A stretch of DNA of 64,000 bases from Phytophthora sp. 'mugwort' (GCA_033558025.1 JAUCEF010000009.1:3534001-3598000), one strand, 5' to 3'. Shown: positions 11,730 to 24,264, counted from the first letter of the stretch. Numbers and translations are program-made. Notes: a model not told the origin generated them from the letters alone.

Positions 11730-12230
11730 TACGCCTACTGCTTGCTTCAGCCCGCGCGCTGCACTTTCAGTTGTGCGTGACACTGCTGCTGGCCAGCCAA
11801 GCAGAGCTCATCTCTGGCTGAAGCTGAACCTTGGAGGTGCCAGAGACGCCGCACACGTCTTGCGCAAAGCTTTTGGCCCGCCTGCCGTCCATCTGCCGCC
11901 TGAAGTGCATCAATCCGCTGGCACGTGGTTGAAGCGGATGCCCTTCCATTGGCGACCCACATCGCAGATAAAGAGTGCGATACCGTGTTCATGTAGCTCT
12001 GAAGCAGATCTACGGTACACAGCGATGTTCGGGCTATTGTTGTCGACGTTGAGGGCGAAATACTACAAGTGTAGTGCAATGTGTCTCGACTAGCAGAAAA
12101 GGTTTTTCGAGCGTGGTAGCGCCAAGGTTAACCCTTTTTTGAGTGCCTCAAAAGGAACCCGAAAGCGTTAAAACATGACGAGTTGCTCTCCACGAAAAAA
12201 AATCAAAGGAAGTTACAATTGTAATAGATC

Positions 12231-12263
<33 letters not shown>

Positions 12264-12426
12264 AAAATTCATCCTTCATGGCTCCATCCCCTAACGTCTT
12301 ACTATACTATACTTTATGACGCTACACAATGCATCACGTCGCCGCTGACACGTTTGACCGACCACCTCTTTTTGTCCTAGTTTGTACACTTCATGTAAAT
12401 ACATCACTACGCTTCACTTCGACTGC
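11730..12426. other. Spacer between arrestin-fold genes
   Basis: Upstream region of copy 1 and downstream region of copy 2. It holds a CT microsatellite at about 12230-12263 and no credible coding frame. Promoter elements for copy 1 should lie in the 11730-11950 part, but I cannot point to a specific motif. Confidence 0.5.
12230..12263. repeat. CT dinucleotide microsatellite
   Basis: An almost pure CT run broken by one CTTT. It lies in the 3' flank of arrestin copy 2, outside coding sequence. Confidence 0.9.
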
Positions 12427-13652
12427 CTAATCCAGCGTGGCTGTTGGCGACCGGACCGAGTTCATGGAACTCCTGGAACTCCTCGAGCTCCGTCCATCGC
12501 TGGCTGATTTTCTCCTGGGCACAACAGCCACCGCCTGAATAACTTCCACATCAACATTTAACGGCGACGCGGCCATAGCTGCTACGGCCGGCAGCGCGGC
12601 AGCCGTAGGGGCGTATGCGGCATCCAGCACCACCTTCCGAAGGATTTCCACTGGGAAGTCCACTGAGACACTGCGACAGAGGCGGAACTGGCATTTGATA
12701 ACGAGGCGATACTTGGTCGTCAAGAAGTGCGATTCAATGGCGGCAGACACCGGCCGAGACGGAGACGACCTGGTGACTAGAGGCAGGTCCAGCACCTGCT
12801 CGAGCGTCATGCCTGCCTGAATACCGGGGAAATCCTGGCGAGAGACACACATGGATCCTTCTGACTTTTGGCTCGAGGTGCCCAAGTCAACGATGACGTC
12901 CTCGTACAGCATCATGGCCAGCTTGTTCATGTCCTTCGATGTGTCGTTGTGGACTGTGGTCTGCGCTAGCAAGACGTCTCCAGCGACGTGAACGTTGCTC
13001 GGCAGCTGGGCCGAGACGGAGCACGTCCCCTTCTTCATTAGGCGCAGCATATGGATCTCGGCCGACGCCATATTCTCTAGTGAGCGCACTGGCTGGCCAA
13101 CGGGTGGCTGCTGCACCACGAAGGCCCTTTTAGCCTCCATGTCGGCCGAGAATTTGCCCTTGACCGTCATGACGGCCGTGACTGAGTAACTTAGCGACGC
13201 GTCGATGCGAGACATGACGCCGGCATCACGGCCCGATATGTGGAACGAATTGGGCAGCGTGTCAGTCAGCTGGAAGTAGATCGGGTACACGTACTCGCCG
13301 GGCTGGTACGACTGCTGTTGGGCACTCAGGATGATCTGAAGTGCAAGGGTGGCCGCAATGTTAGAACGTTCCAGTCAAGCTTAGTTTTTTTTTTATAGTG
13401 AGATCTCACCTCTTCGTCCAGGTGCACGTGCTCTCGGAGATACACGGCCGCGGCCTGGCCGCCGCCTTCAGTCCACGTGAGCAGCTCCTTGCCGCGGATG
13501 CGAAGGACCAGTGAGTTGAAGTCAAGCGGCTCGGTGACGCTGAGCACCACGCTGCCGTGCAGCATGTCGCCCGCGAGGTAGTGCGAGCGGTCCAGCGCCA
13601 CGGTGAGGCTGCCTTTCACGCCGAGCCCGAGCGCCCTTGCTACTTTGCCCAT
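12427..13652 (-). CDS. Arrestin-fold protein (copy 2, one intron)
   Basis: Two exons: 13652-13410 and 13335-12427, with a GT-AG intron of 74 bp; 383 residues. It starts with MGKVARALGLGVKG and the LDRSHYLAGDMLHGSVVLSV strand pair. The ExxxW-like ELLTWTEG is in exon 1. Exon 2 opens with YQPGEYVYPIYFQLTDTLPN and SFHISGRDAG. The C-terminal sheet includes CSVSAQLPSNVHVAGDVL, MLYEDVIVDL and SRQDFPGIQAG, matching copy 1 and copy 4 strand for strand. The end is a Ser/Arg-rich tail (SDGRSSRSSRSS), a plausible phosphorylation or disordered segment not present in the others. Probable cytosolic adaptor; target unknown. Confidence 0.87.
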
Positions 13653-14560
13653 GCTGTATCGAATTTGTTCTGGAGGTGAGATGGAGCAAATTGTCGAGTG
13701 AGAACGTGAAGCAGCGGTGCGGCAAGTGAGGTCCGCTTTTCAGCCAATCCACGGCCGCAAAAGCAGGGTGGGAACTTGCTCAGTAGAAAGTCCGATGACC
13801 GTTTTATGCCGAGTTGGTAAATCGCATATATAAATGATAAAGGAGAATACGGTTAGAAATCAGCGCGTTTGAGCTGTGCCAACGATAGCGGACGAGTTAT
13901 ACCTTCGGCATGGCCCAAAGCGGTTGACTTTGCTTCTGTTAAATAACTCTTAGTGTGGGAAGAAAAGAAATCGACAAACGTCGAGTTTACTAAGGGTGAA
14001 AGGGCCTCCTTGTAATTTCGACAACTCTGAAAGGGTAACAGCAGCAAACGAGTATCAGTATAAACAGGGTGATATCGAAAGATCATTAATGTTCCCGATG
14101 GCGGAGCTTGGACGAGTCAAAACAACGCGCACATCTTTACGAAAAAATTAGGGTAATGTACCCGTCCACAGCAATCTTCCTCGATATATGAAGAATAATA
14201 TCATAGTAATGCATAGGTAACTTCAGTCGGGCACGATAGGAACTGGCTTGTGATACGATAATTATTGTAATCACTAACCTAAAGCTACAATTGTGTCGGG
14301 CGTAGCAACGAGATCGAAGCCAAGCTTGAATATTCCTGGTTGCAAAGTCATACTTCGACATGGCTACTTCTGAAGTTGAAGTCCCGCATTGCAAGTTGCA
14401 GTGCAGCACCACATGTGTTCAAATGTTATACAGTCTTTAGTAGTGCATAAAAACCGACGACTCCTTCAGCGCAGTTGGAGGGGGGGCCCTCCCGGAGGGG
14501 GCTTGTTAGTGAAAATCGCGCCGGCCGGCACTCTGACGTTTCCGCCGTCACATGTCCGAC
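13653..14560. other. Spacer with no recognised gene
   Basis: Upstream of arrestin copy 2 and downstream of the broken copy 3. Minus-strand frames at 13853-14086 and 14137-14412 show no known motif and are AT-rich. A GGGGGGGCCCTCCC stretch sits at about 14480. The start of this interval probably carries the copy 2 promoter. Confidence 0.45.
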
Positions 14561-14712
14561 TGAACGATGTCGTCAGAAAGAGAACCGGTAAGCTGACCGC
14601 TTTTGGTTCGCCATTTGCCAGTGAAGCTATTCGTGCGAGTCGTCTACAGAAAAACGACCATCATCTCGGTCCTGAAGGGGTCGTCACTGTTGGGGCAAGA
14701 CGATCTCCGCGG

Positions 14713-15708
14713 TCATTCGATGCCTGTGAACGATGAAACTGGAAGAGAAGCTCCGCTCGACGGGGGAGCTGCAACGAGCTCCAGCGCCAGCTTGAAGGTC
14801 GTCCCGTCCGTTGCGACCTGGAAGCTCCGTTCGCACTGCAGCCTGCTGCTCTCACCCTTCTTCGCTGGGGCAACCGCGACGCTCACGTCCTCGAAAAGAA
14901 TTAAAACATGATGAACGACTCGCGACCGCCGGATCGGTTGCTCCTGTCGTTGGGAACACGACAATGCACTCGTATCGTGTCGCCTGGGCGGTAGCCCGGC
15001 ATGTAATGTCGCCGAAAACTTTCCTTCTGATAGTACAACGGGTGGCGCAGCGAGTCCATGCATGACCGCATCCAATCCCACGAGCGGTCCAGTGGACACC
15101 ACGGCCTCTTGAATAACGACCTCACGCTGCGCCTCCAGGACCACGCCATGGCTCGCGTTCAGGCACACCTGGAAAATGTAGCCCAGTTGAGCGTGCACAT
15201 CGTTCAAGGCACCAACAGAATGGTATTTGCGCTGGAATTCGTGGGTAGCGTGCTCTGTAGCTGGTAGACGACCGGAAAAACGTCTCGCCCGGACCATAAA
15301 TCCTCGGTTTCGCCACGATCATCTACAAAGCACGCAGATGTAGAGCAACAATACACTGAAGCAAATCGATGACTACAACACCTTGTCATTTAGGAACTTG
15401 TTCTGCCGACTGAAGACTTCCTCGCCTGTGGTTCGGCGTGGTGTCTTTTCCGACCACGTAACTTTCTCTTCGCCGTGTACATACCCCATGATTCCTACAT
15501 CGTGAAGAGTGTGAATTGTAGCCTAAGATTCCCGTCATGAGGAAGACCAGTGACTACTCACCGTTGTGGACAGGCTCCACAACGCAAAGAAGACGTTGGC
15601 TTGCAGGATGTCGCCGGCATGGTAAGTCTCGCGGTCAAGTGCTACGCGCAAGATCCATTTCATGTTGCCGTTCCGCGCGTTGCACAGAATCGAGTGAGGG
15701 TGCGCCAT
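14713..15708 (-). pseudogene. Broken arrestin-fold gene (copy 3)
   Basis: A third arrestin-like copy between 15708 (ATG) and about 14713, damaged by frameshifts. The first segment has the family start LRVALDRETYHAGDILQ. It is followed by intron-like GT...AG stretches and a second segment with GEEKVTWSEK (the ExxxW site). A third segment has FPVVYQLQSTLP (compare IYFQLTDTLP in copy 2). The frame then shifts near 15230 to VGALNDVHAQLGY and near 15010-14950 between YRPGDTIRVHC and VLILFEDVSV. At least two frame changes are needed, so no intact product is possible. A shorter alternative product cannot be excluded. Parts of the C-terminal sheet may extend to about 14560 in another frame. Confidence 0.7.
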
Positions 15709-16639
15709 TAGACTTGGGCGTGCCAAAATCTCACCCGGACCAGTTTAATGGCATGGACTTTCGCAGAACCCTGAGTGACAAAGATATAACTGGCGAATTG
15801 AAAATCTAATCGAATCAACTCGCCAGGGCTCGTGGATATTGTTAGCAAAGTATACAGCTCGACCTACTTCTTCATAAGTTGCTGTTTCATTTGTCCTTTG
15901 AGGCTACAGAAGAGGACCATTTGTCAGCCTTCTTGACTTCATCCGATGCCTGAACGAATGCAGCTTTCGCGTCGGCTACCGACGCCGCATGGAGCAGTCT
16001 GCACGTAGGCTTTGTCCCCCCGTTACGTAGGGCAGGCTGATGTAGTCTACATCTTCAACAGCGAACTCATCAACATGGTAATAAAGGCTCCCCAAAGGAT
16101 GAAAACGCAAGGCAAATAAGTGTTTACGGTTCTTGGGGTCGAGAAGATGCTGTCTTTTTATTCGACTTCAACGAGCTCGCTCATCGACAGCTCTGCTGCT
16201 ATTCGCAGAGAACAGATCGCGTCTATCCACTTGCCCTAAGATCTGTAAATGCTGTACATGTACGGAGTTGACTTTTGCAATCACCACTAAGAAATCCCAT
16301 ACAGCTCGTCATGATTCGATCGTGCACAGATCTTCAGATATCACTGATACGTGAAGAACATATCACGCGTGAGGACACGACTTGCGTGCGAGAATAATGT
16401 AGTCGATGAAGACGCCATGAACAACTTGTCTTGTTACATGTACATGTACCATCTTTTTATCATCCTTTTTTTTTTTTTTGCTACTGGTACTGTAGAGTAT
16501 CTACAGAGTTCATTACATTGTGACGCTACGACAAGACGGCAAACGTAGTCAGTCATTCGCTGTATCATCGAGGCTATGACGAGTTTGCAATTTGCCGGCT
16601 ACCCCACAAGTGCACATAGACAGGTCAATACCTGCTACT
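15709..16639. other. Region without a recognised gene
   Basis: Lies between the broken arrestin copy and the LINE. Contains short AT-rich stretches and a poly-T run near 16469-16479. No frame with a domain was seen. It may include the promoter of arrestin copy 3 and the 5' untranslated part of the LINE, whose exact left end I cannot place. Confidence 0.4.
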
Positions 16640-16915
16640 GCGCTTCAAGCTTCGGTCCCTCCAGTCCCGTCTTGTCGTTTCTCCACCTCAGCCTAACTGT
16701 CGTGCTGTCGCCTCACCTGACTACCGGACCTCGAGACCCCGCCCGCCCCGCGCCGCGACACCACCACCACGCTAAGCCGTCGTGCTACCGCCGCCGAAGA
16801 ACTAAGTCGTCGCGACTCCCAATCGAACCGCTCCCTTGAAGCTGTTGCCGAGTTTGCGCCTGTGGCACTAGGAGGTCAGAGGAGTGCGGCCTAGCCCTAC
16901 CGTAAAACGGGGAAC

Positions 16916-18180
16916 GTGACAGCTGCGAGAGAGCAGCAGGAAGAAGAAGCGCCCGAACTGGTCCGTCAGTCTTCGCAGCCCATCATCGTGGCGGCTCCCC
17001 GTCGTGACCAGATTTGGCGTGCTGAGTGGCGAAACAAGGCCCCACAGGTCGAGTTCTCGTTGCCCACCGATGACGCGCTCGCGTCAGCGGAAAAGGCCAT
17101 GTTGGATCCCGAGCGCAATGCTGACGACAAGAAAACAGCTGCTCTACGTGGAGTTCCCCAGCTCGTCTCGAGTGAGTTGACCTACTCCATGTGGATTCCT
17201 GCGCGAGACCTGACCGCCACGTTCTATGATACGGAGATCCTGACCTCGCTCGGATCGGATACGCAACCGGCCATCTGGTCGGCCAACGTCAGCCATCTGC
17301 GCGATTTTAAGACCAACCAGAACGCTGGCATCAGCTTTGTATGCACTGATCAAGCTGTCGCATCCAAGTTGGGTGGCCAGACGCTGTCGATCTGCGACCG
17401 AAACTATCGGGTTCAATTGTACTCCAAGTACTCCAGCTGGCACTATGTCGACTTGCAACGCCTGCCTGACGAGGTCGATGACAGCGAGATCTACGACTGG
17501 TTCGCCGCACATGGGACACCACCGGTGTTCATCTGCCCTAGTCGTACGATCCGCGGTCTGAAGTCACGCAGCCGCCGAGTGTACTTCAACCACAAGTCCC
17601 GCCCGAGTCGCTGATGCTTACGCCAACGACGCCGTTGCGAGAAATCAAGTCAGGTGACCATGGATACGCGGTGGCCAATCACCGCATCCGTGCGTTCAAC
17701 CACGGCACGCCGCCTTTCCTGAAGGCGATGCACGAGAAACGCAAGGCTCACCCATCATCATCTAAGCCGGTCGACCATGCGGCACATCAGACTTCTTCGA
17801 AGCCTGCTGTTGCCACGAGCACCGAAGCCAATGACACGCCTATGGAAACGTCGGACGCCGAGTACGAGCCATCTGAGCCTAATGGCTCAGAAGTGAGTGA
17901 CTCGGAAGCAGTTCAGGCAGCGCTATGGAAGGTGTTGAAGGAGAAACAGTTGAAGACGGGATCACAGTCCAGCCCAATTCTATCTGGCCGTCGGACGAAG
18001 AACCTCCAAATTTTCCCACTGGCTCGATTAAGCGAACGGACCGGGAGCCGGCGCGTATCTTGCGCGCCAAGCAACTTGTCTTTGGCAAGATGTCCACTTT
18101 CACGGCCAAGACAAGGGAACTACCCCCGTCCCAGACTGGCTATCCAGTACTGGCATCCACCAACCAGTATGAGTGGCTGA
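16916..18180 (+). pseudogene. LINE ORF1-like reading frame, frameshifted
   Basis: A 232-codon segment (16916-17614, no ATG, opens at a GTG) overlaps by TGATG with a second segment starting at 17614. Together they encode a hydrophilic, charged protein with an acidic low-complexity stretch (SEPNGSEVSDSE) and a basic segment (KSRSRRVYFNHKSRP). Such proteins bind RNA in LINEs, but I see no CCHC zinc knuckle. The change of frame at 17614 could be natural reinitiation or decay; decay is likelier because later parts are also broken. Confidence 0.5.
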
Positions 18181-18959
18181 GTGAGGGAGATGGTGGCAAT
18201 GTCCCACCTGATCAGGATATGACTCTATGGAAGAGTACTCAGATCCCGCCCTCCCCATTGCCTCGTATATCAAGCTGTCCAAGCCTGCCGAAAAGATACT
18301 CAACAGCGCTGCGATCAAGTACCCTGCAAAGACGATCACCCTCAATGACCTCTGCGACGTCATCGAATCGTATCTGACGGAGTTCTCGAACACGTCAGAT
18401 GCCGATAACAGCTTGTACGGGATCCAAGCCCAACCTCGGTCCATCGCTTTTTATTGGACACCTCGGCTCCCGGTAACTACCAGCATCTTCGCAGCAAGAC
18501 GTTTGGCCACGCAGTGCTCCGAATGATCTCCAAGAAGCTCGACCCCTCGGCGAAGGACTACTCCCTCAAGAACAAGTTGGCCGAGCTCTTCCCGGACGCC
18601 GACAACCTAAACCCAGAAGTCGTGCTGCAGAGCCTTTGCTCTACCCCAAAAGAGTTCTGGCTCCAAACGCGACTGGTCGAGTTTGATCTTGCATTGCAAG
18701 TGATTGCTTCAAGCATCTATATGGATCCGGTCAAGGTCTGCGCTCTAATCCAACAAGAAGCTACTACGCTGCTCCATCCGATGTGGCACCTCTGGGACGA
18801 TCGCACCATAGGGGTACTGGTAACCTCGCCGTTGGCAACTCGACTCCAATGGCCCGTTGCCGGACGATATACACCAATGCATCGCTGATCTCCAGCAAGC
18901 GGCTTCGGCAGTAGCCAACTCGGGTAGCCCTTCCCTTTAATGGGAATTGGACCCTGAGA

Positions 18960-21900
18960 GGGTTCTCGCTGAACGCTAACGGCATGAACCGGACCTCAAG
19001 GAGCTCGCTGCAGTACTTCTCTAAGACCTTTCACATGATCGGTCTTCAGGAGACGTGCTTCACTGCGCCCTTCAACTACAAGCGCTTGAACAGATCTGGA
19101 GGCAAACCTCGCGGTTTAATTCCAGTTTTTGGTCGCAAGAACATATGACTACATACACAGGGCACGCTGGTGTGGGCTTACTACTCACGCCGACATGCCC
19201 TGCTCAAGATATCCAAGACGTTACCCTCCGTCATGTTAGCTGGCTGATATGATGGATCTCCAAGAATCGCTGATCATGTTGGCAGACATGCTTCATGCAC
19301 CAACGGACTCCCAGTACAACCCAGGCTGCCTTCTCGACGAGCACAAGCGTCGCGCCAACATCTTCCTGCACGAGTTATTCGAATCCCGGAAGAATGCTCG
19401 CCAGCGGGAACTTGAGGAACTGCACCTGGAAATCAATGATCTGCAGCACCGCCAAACGACGGAGCCTACCGATGATCAACGCCGGCGGCTGACTGAAAAG
19501 AGGGCACTACTGGAGTAAGAGCAAGGTGAAAAAGTTCTACGCATCGAAGAAGAAGTTTGCCTCCGACCTCCATGATTCTGAGCGAGGTACCAAGTACTTC
19601 TTCTGACCGCCTCAGATCCTGCACAACACTCCGATTCCTGTCAATTCGCCGGAGGGGTTGGAAGTCATGTGACAGGAGTTCAACCAGTTTTGGTCCGGGA
19701 TCTATCGCTCACCTTCAAGGGAGTTCCATCATGACAAGCCGAAATGGGATCGCATCAAGCTGGCCCAGATCTTTGAACACACCACCAAGCATCTGACGCC
19801 GAAGCAAGCTGCCTATCTTGACAGTCCACTCACAGCAAATGACTTCTACTGGGCTATCAAGCATACGTCGTCGGGGAAGGCACCAGGACCCGGTGGGTTA
19901 CCGCTGGCCTACTACCTAACTGATGTGCCGCTTTGGAGCCGTATCCTGGAGATTGTCTACGCGGCTCAACTGGAGAAAGGCAGGATGTCCAAGTTCCACC
20001 GTCGCGGCCAAGTCTGCTTGCTATACAAGAAGGGAGACCGTAAAGAGCCTGGGAACTACAGACCCATTACCCTCCTCAACGTCGATGCCAGGCTGGGCCC
20101 CAAGATACTGGCATACCGTCTGGAACTGTCTTAGATAGTCTCCTATTCTCTGACCAGTATGGCTTCGTGCCTGGGCGCGATATTCGTCATGCTCACTTGC
20201 GGCTTCAAGCACTCATGAAAGTGTATGAAGACGATGACGCGGTGGCTGGTGCTATCTTGCTTGACTTTGCCAAGGCCTTCGACAGCGTGGTGTGGGATGC
20301 CCTTGACATGATCCTCGAGCACTTCCGCTTCGGCGAAGTGTTTCGTCGCTGGGTACGCGTGATGTTTCCTGGGACTTTGGTGGCGCTACTATTCAAGGTA
20401 GCCCACTGTCGCCCTTTGAATTAGGGAGAGGCGTGCGGCAAGGAGATCCTCTCTTCCCGGGTCTGTTCGTGCTTTACGTGGAACCTTTGTGAACTTGATT
20501 CGCGCCAAGATGAAGGATGCTGGACTTCGGTTTGGAGACTCTTCGGTAGTCCATACAGTTATCAGCTTTGCTGATGACTGCACTGGACTACTGAGGGACC
20601 TGCGGGATACTCAGCGTCTACTGGATTTGGTGGATCTCTCTGTAAGGCATCGGGCATGGAGCTGAACAAGAACAAGACCGTGGTGCTGCCGTTCCACCCC
20701 TGGAACATTGAAACCGACAGCATCCGTGAGGAACTACAGCAATTGGGACTAAAGGTTGTTGGGAACAACGACTCGGCCAAACTGCTTGGTATATACTACG
20801 GTCCCAAGCTCACAAACGCGGTACGGCTACAGCACATATTGGCGGACATGCAGACAAGGTGTTCACTGTGGAAGTACCGGGCACGCACTCTGCGAGGACA
20901 AGTGATCATCCTACAACAGATCATCTTGCCTGTTCTCTGGTACACGGCCAGTGTCTGCTACATACCTGAAACTGGTTTCCAAGACCAAGTCCAGGACATG
21001 ATAGTACGGTTCATGACCCAGTCTTCTACGTCGAACATCGTTCCCCGAGCTTGGTGGACGTTGCCCATGCACATGGGAGGCCTCGGCTTAACGCCTGTGA
21101 AAACGATGATCGAGGGACTCCAACTACACATGCTCTGCAAGCTGCTCATGGCCGTACGCCAGTCACCGGATGATGTACTCTCATGGGCCGCCCCAGTCAT
21201 TGCGCTGTTTGATTCCGTGATGAAACCTTGGGGACGCGACTTTGACATCCTGTACGCGCCGGTCTGGAACAGCCCTCATCATGTGGTGTCTCGACGGCTA
21301 AGACGATGGAGACCGCTTGGTTTGTATTGGCACCATGTTCTCTTCCTTTGGAACACCAAACTGCTCCCCAAGATCACTCGCAACATGACCAAGTTTGACA
21401 AGTTGACAATGCCGCTGCTGGACAATGTGGATATCACGGCTGCAACCAAGACACCCAAGACCCTGCGAGCCGCAAGTTTGGGCATTGTCCAAGACCTTAT
21501 TCGCTTAAAGATTTATCGGATATCTGACTTGTTTGAGCTTCGTGGATACCCGCTTCAAGCCGCCAAGCTATCCTAAGTCATCCGTGAGCATGGCCAGCCT
21601 GGGCGTGCTAACAGCGTGAGCTTCTGCAGGTCTTTCTTAACTAAGATTGAATCGCTGTTACGACCGTTGGCCAACATGCCCATTGGACCCCGCCCCAAGC
21701 CACACTACGGCTGCGCACTCCATACTTGGAGCTTCAGTGGCTATGAAGTCGCTGATCTCACGGTGTCGTTAATACGCAAGCTCCTGGTTCAGTACAAGGT
21801 ACCCGGCCTGCCAACGACTGCACTTGGCCTTGAACAAGCGCCTCCCGCAAATGTATGGGGCAGGGACCTAAAGATGAACAAGCACGTACTACCAGTGAAC

Positions 21901-22935
21901 GCGGACTTGCTGTACAGACTTCAGCACAACGCACTTTGGGTGGGCTTTAGGCTGCAGCACGTGCAAGGCGCTATGACTCGCTGCCATCATGGGTGTGGAG
22001 TCATTGAAACCGTCTCCCATCTCTTTTGGTATTGTGACTTTGCGGCAACCGTATGGGCGGAATGGCTTGAGGTGTTCCAACAGTGGTTTGAGTCTCCCAT
22101 TGAGTGGGCTACTGTGGTCTACTTCGCGGACATCATGCCTACGCCCCGAGCCAAAAGGACTTCGGTTACAGCCTCTTTGCTGTCTTCCACAGAGTGAGAG
22201 TTGTGATACTTCGCTGCCTATGGACGCACCGCAATGACATCCGCTTCCACGAGTATGAACCAAGTCTCATCGGCGTCAAGGCTCGGCTGCACGCCCTGAT
22301 TGACCTTCATGTTGCTGCCTTATGGCAGGCAACCCAGGCGCAAGCAATAAGACAATCCTCGCAGGTGAGTAGGCAACTACACACCTTATTGCGAGGACTG
22401 CCTGTGTCGGCACCCTTCGACGACAATGGCCCAAGCGACCACGAGGCGGAAGCCCGTCAGTGGGACTCCTTACTCGCGGGCATGTTGAACCACGACAGGG
22501 AAGAGACGTCCGGAGCGTTGGCGCCCTTCACGACTGCAGATCCAAGCGATCGCGGGGTGGAAACCCGTCAGCAGAGCTCCTTTCCCGCGGTCATGTTGAA
22601 CCGCAGCCGGGAAGAGACGCTTGTGGCCCGAAGGTAAGGCTACAAGCTCAAGGCTTCATCCTGATGTCTTACAATCCGCCGCCGGCGTGCTCAGCCATTA
22701 CTGGCTTCAGTCTTCACCACTTTCACGCCCATACACCAAGTTTCCGGCTCCATTTGCCGATCGGTTAGCGGGCATTGCCTTATGTCTGCTGTACCCGAAG
22801 GCGGTGTGGAATTTTGAACCCAGGCGGGGCCCCACGTTGGCGGACAGGCGGGTGAAGAATGCGACACGCTACAGACGCTTACGCGTGTTATGGCATGCAC
22901 GACGTCACTGGACTACGCTTTGGATCGAGGTCTAG
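18960..22935 (+). pseudogene. LINE ORF2: endonuclease, reverse transcriptase, zf-RVT
   Basis: Broken over several frames. Endonuclease trace: SLQYFSKTFHMIGLQETCF near 18995-19055. Reverse transcriptase blocks follow in order: NYRPITLLNVDARLGPK at about 20056-20106, QYGFVPGRDIRHA at 20157, AILLDFAKAFDSV at about 20250-20290, and SFADDCTG (the YADD site as FADD) at about 20569-20590. The thumb and connection region follow without interruption from 20656 to 21576. The zf-RVT finger CHHGCGVIETVSHLFWYC lies at 21984-22037. Another shift near 22150 is needed to continue into the tail, which ends at 22935. All catalytic aspartates of the RT palm remain visible, yet stops exclude activity. Confidence 0.75.
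22434..22636 (+). repeat. Imperfect tandem repeat in LINE ORF2 tail
   Basis: Two tandem units of about 105-110 bp encode related segments of the form (P)SDxxxExRQxxS...MLNxxREET. The first runs from about 22434 and the second from about 22545. It lies in the low-complexity C-terminal tail of ORF2, after the zinc finger. Confidence 0.6.
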
Positions 22936-23212
22936 AGCGGCGCCACACTCCCGAGCCGCGCGTACTACCAGGCCTACAAGCCCATGAGGCGACGATTGGG
23001 AGGCTTTGCCCCTCAAAACCACGACCCGCATCTCTCCTACTGAAGTGCCCGGTCAAGCAGTCTCAAGAACTACCGGGTCTAACCGTGCTTCCAGGCCTAC
23101 AGTCCATAGACGGCGCCCAGTAGCCCCCAAGACCACCAGTCCAGTCACAAGGCCAGATATCCCAACCTTCGCGGCCAAACCCCAACCATCGTCCGAAAGG
23201 TCTGGTCGGCCC

Positions 23213-23275
23213 GGGGATTGAATCCTAGCCGCTTCTGTCCGACACTGGATGCTAAACCAGCTGAGCTATCTTAGC
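23213..23275 (-). other. tRNA-like remnant with pol III box A
   Basis: Read on the minus strand this stretch begins GCTAAGATAGCTCAGCTGG, which contains a perfect box A (TAGCTCAGCTGG) and D-arm. About 35 bases further on there is GGATTCAATCC, a degenerate box B/T-loop. The anticodon and T stems do not pair well, so it is not a functional tRNA gene as far as I can fold it. It lies at the 3' edge of the LINE in antisense orientation. It may be a tRNA-derived SINE head or an old tRNA pseudogene. Confidence 0.4.
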
Positions 23276-23285
23276 TCACTAGAAG

Positions 23286-23979
23286 TAGGTGGCTCACCAC
23301 CACCTGGTTCATCGGGTTATATTTGTTCTTTGTATAGACCCCATCGGAAAGGTCCTGCAAATGTCCAACTCGGCCCAGAGACGTCTCGGGACGTCCACCA
23401 GTTTCCTCCTGGACACTGAAATGGATCTTTCAGGGAACCCACTTTCGAGAAAATGGACCTTTTTTACACCAATTGGATACTTCGTACCCAAGTTTTGGGT
23501 CCACACGACCCAAATCGATCCCAAATAGCAAGTAGGGTAGCTAAGTAGGTTGCTTACTAGCCTTAAAGTGTAATGTATTTTGGTTAATCGAGGCTTTGAC
23601 GAGCATGGCATGGAATCCATGATGGAACAGTACAATCTGCATGAGATTCCGGTTGTTTTTCTCTTATTCCTCCACCGGATCGATGTCATGGATGGCTCGA
23701 TGCAATCGAGGAATAAAAGAAAAGATAGCGGAGCCTTTGCTTACTTCCGAGAGTTCCTGATACGGTACTGTACGTACAAGTATCATGATCGCAAGCTGGT
23801 CTGCCCTTCATCAAGCCCTCGCTCATAGACCGACCGGGAGTCGGTTTCGCGACCAACATTGCGCGATGGTCCAGCTCGAAGGTACCAACACGAAAGCACC
23901 ATATTTTCCATTCACCGAAGAGCCAATCCCTTCTAAAAGCACCCAAACCTCGGAACAACATTTAATGCTGCATTGCGGT
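23286..23979. other. Region without a recognised gene
   Basis: Between the LINE tail and a captured GH17 fragment. No domain-bearing frame; short G/C-balanced sequence with no clear repeat ends. Confidence 0.4.
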
Positions 23980-24264
23980 CAGCTTGGCGTCGGCGTCATC
24001 GCTTTCTTCTCGTCACAGGTAGACGTCAACGGTGTCCGCTACGACCCAAACCACGGTACGGGTATGGATGCCTCGTCTGTGCAGGCTGACATGAAGACTA
24101 TTGCCAGCCACGGCTTCGACAGCGTGCGCACATTCATCTCCAAGTTCGGCAACATGGAAATGGGCCCTATCATTGTAGCCGCCGGTCTCAAGGCGATGCT
24201 TGATGTTCCTTACCCACAGAGCGACTACCAGGACCAGATGGATACTGACTCTTTGAGTCTCTAG
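23980..24264 (+). pseudogene. Truncated 5' fragment of a GH17 beta-1,3-glucanase gene
   Basis: This segment encodes about 88 residues that match residues ~8-95 of the intact glucanase at 37946-39487: the end of the signal peptide, QVDVNGVRYDPNHG, QADMKTIASHGFDSVRTF, ISKFGNMEMGPII, and VPYPQSDYQDQM. Identity then stops abruptly and a TAG follows at 24262-24264. The original ATG and first signal-peptide residues are missing, and both catalytic glutamates lie beyond the break, so the fragment cannot be an enzyme. It is followed within 150 bp by a MULE transposase remnant, which suggests capture or duplication by a transposon. Confidence 0.85.

Larger units (their letters stand above)
16640..23210 (+). 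mobile_element. Degenerate LINE (non-LTR retrotransposon)
   Basis: The parts occur in LINE order on the plus strand: a GC-rich 5' leader, an ORF1-like region (16916-18180), an AP-endonuclease-like motif (GLQETCF at about 19041), reverse transcriptase (19925-21580) and a C-terminal zf-RVT cysteine/histidine finger (about 21982-22040). The frame closes near 22935, followed by a short 3' tail. Many frame changes and stops separate the parts, so this copy is dead. No long terminal repeats were found. Both ends are approximate: the left end is chosen where coding-like GC content begins, the right end before a tRNA-like segment. Confidence 0.75.
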
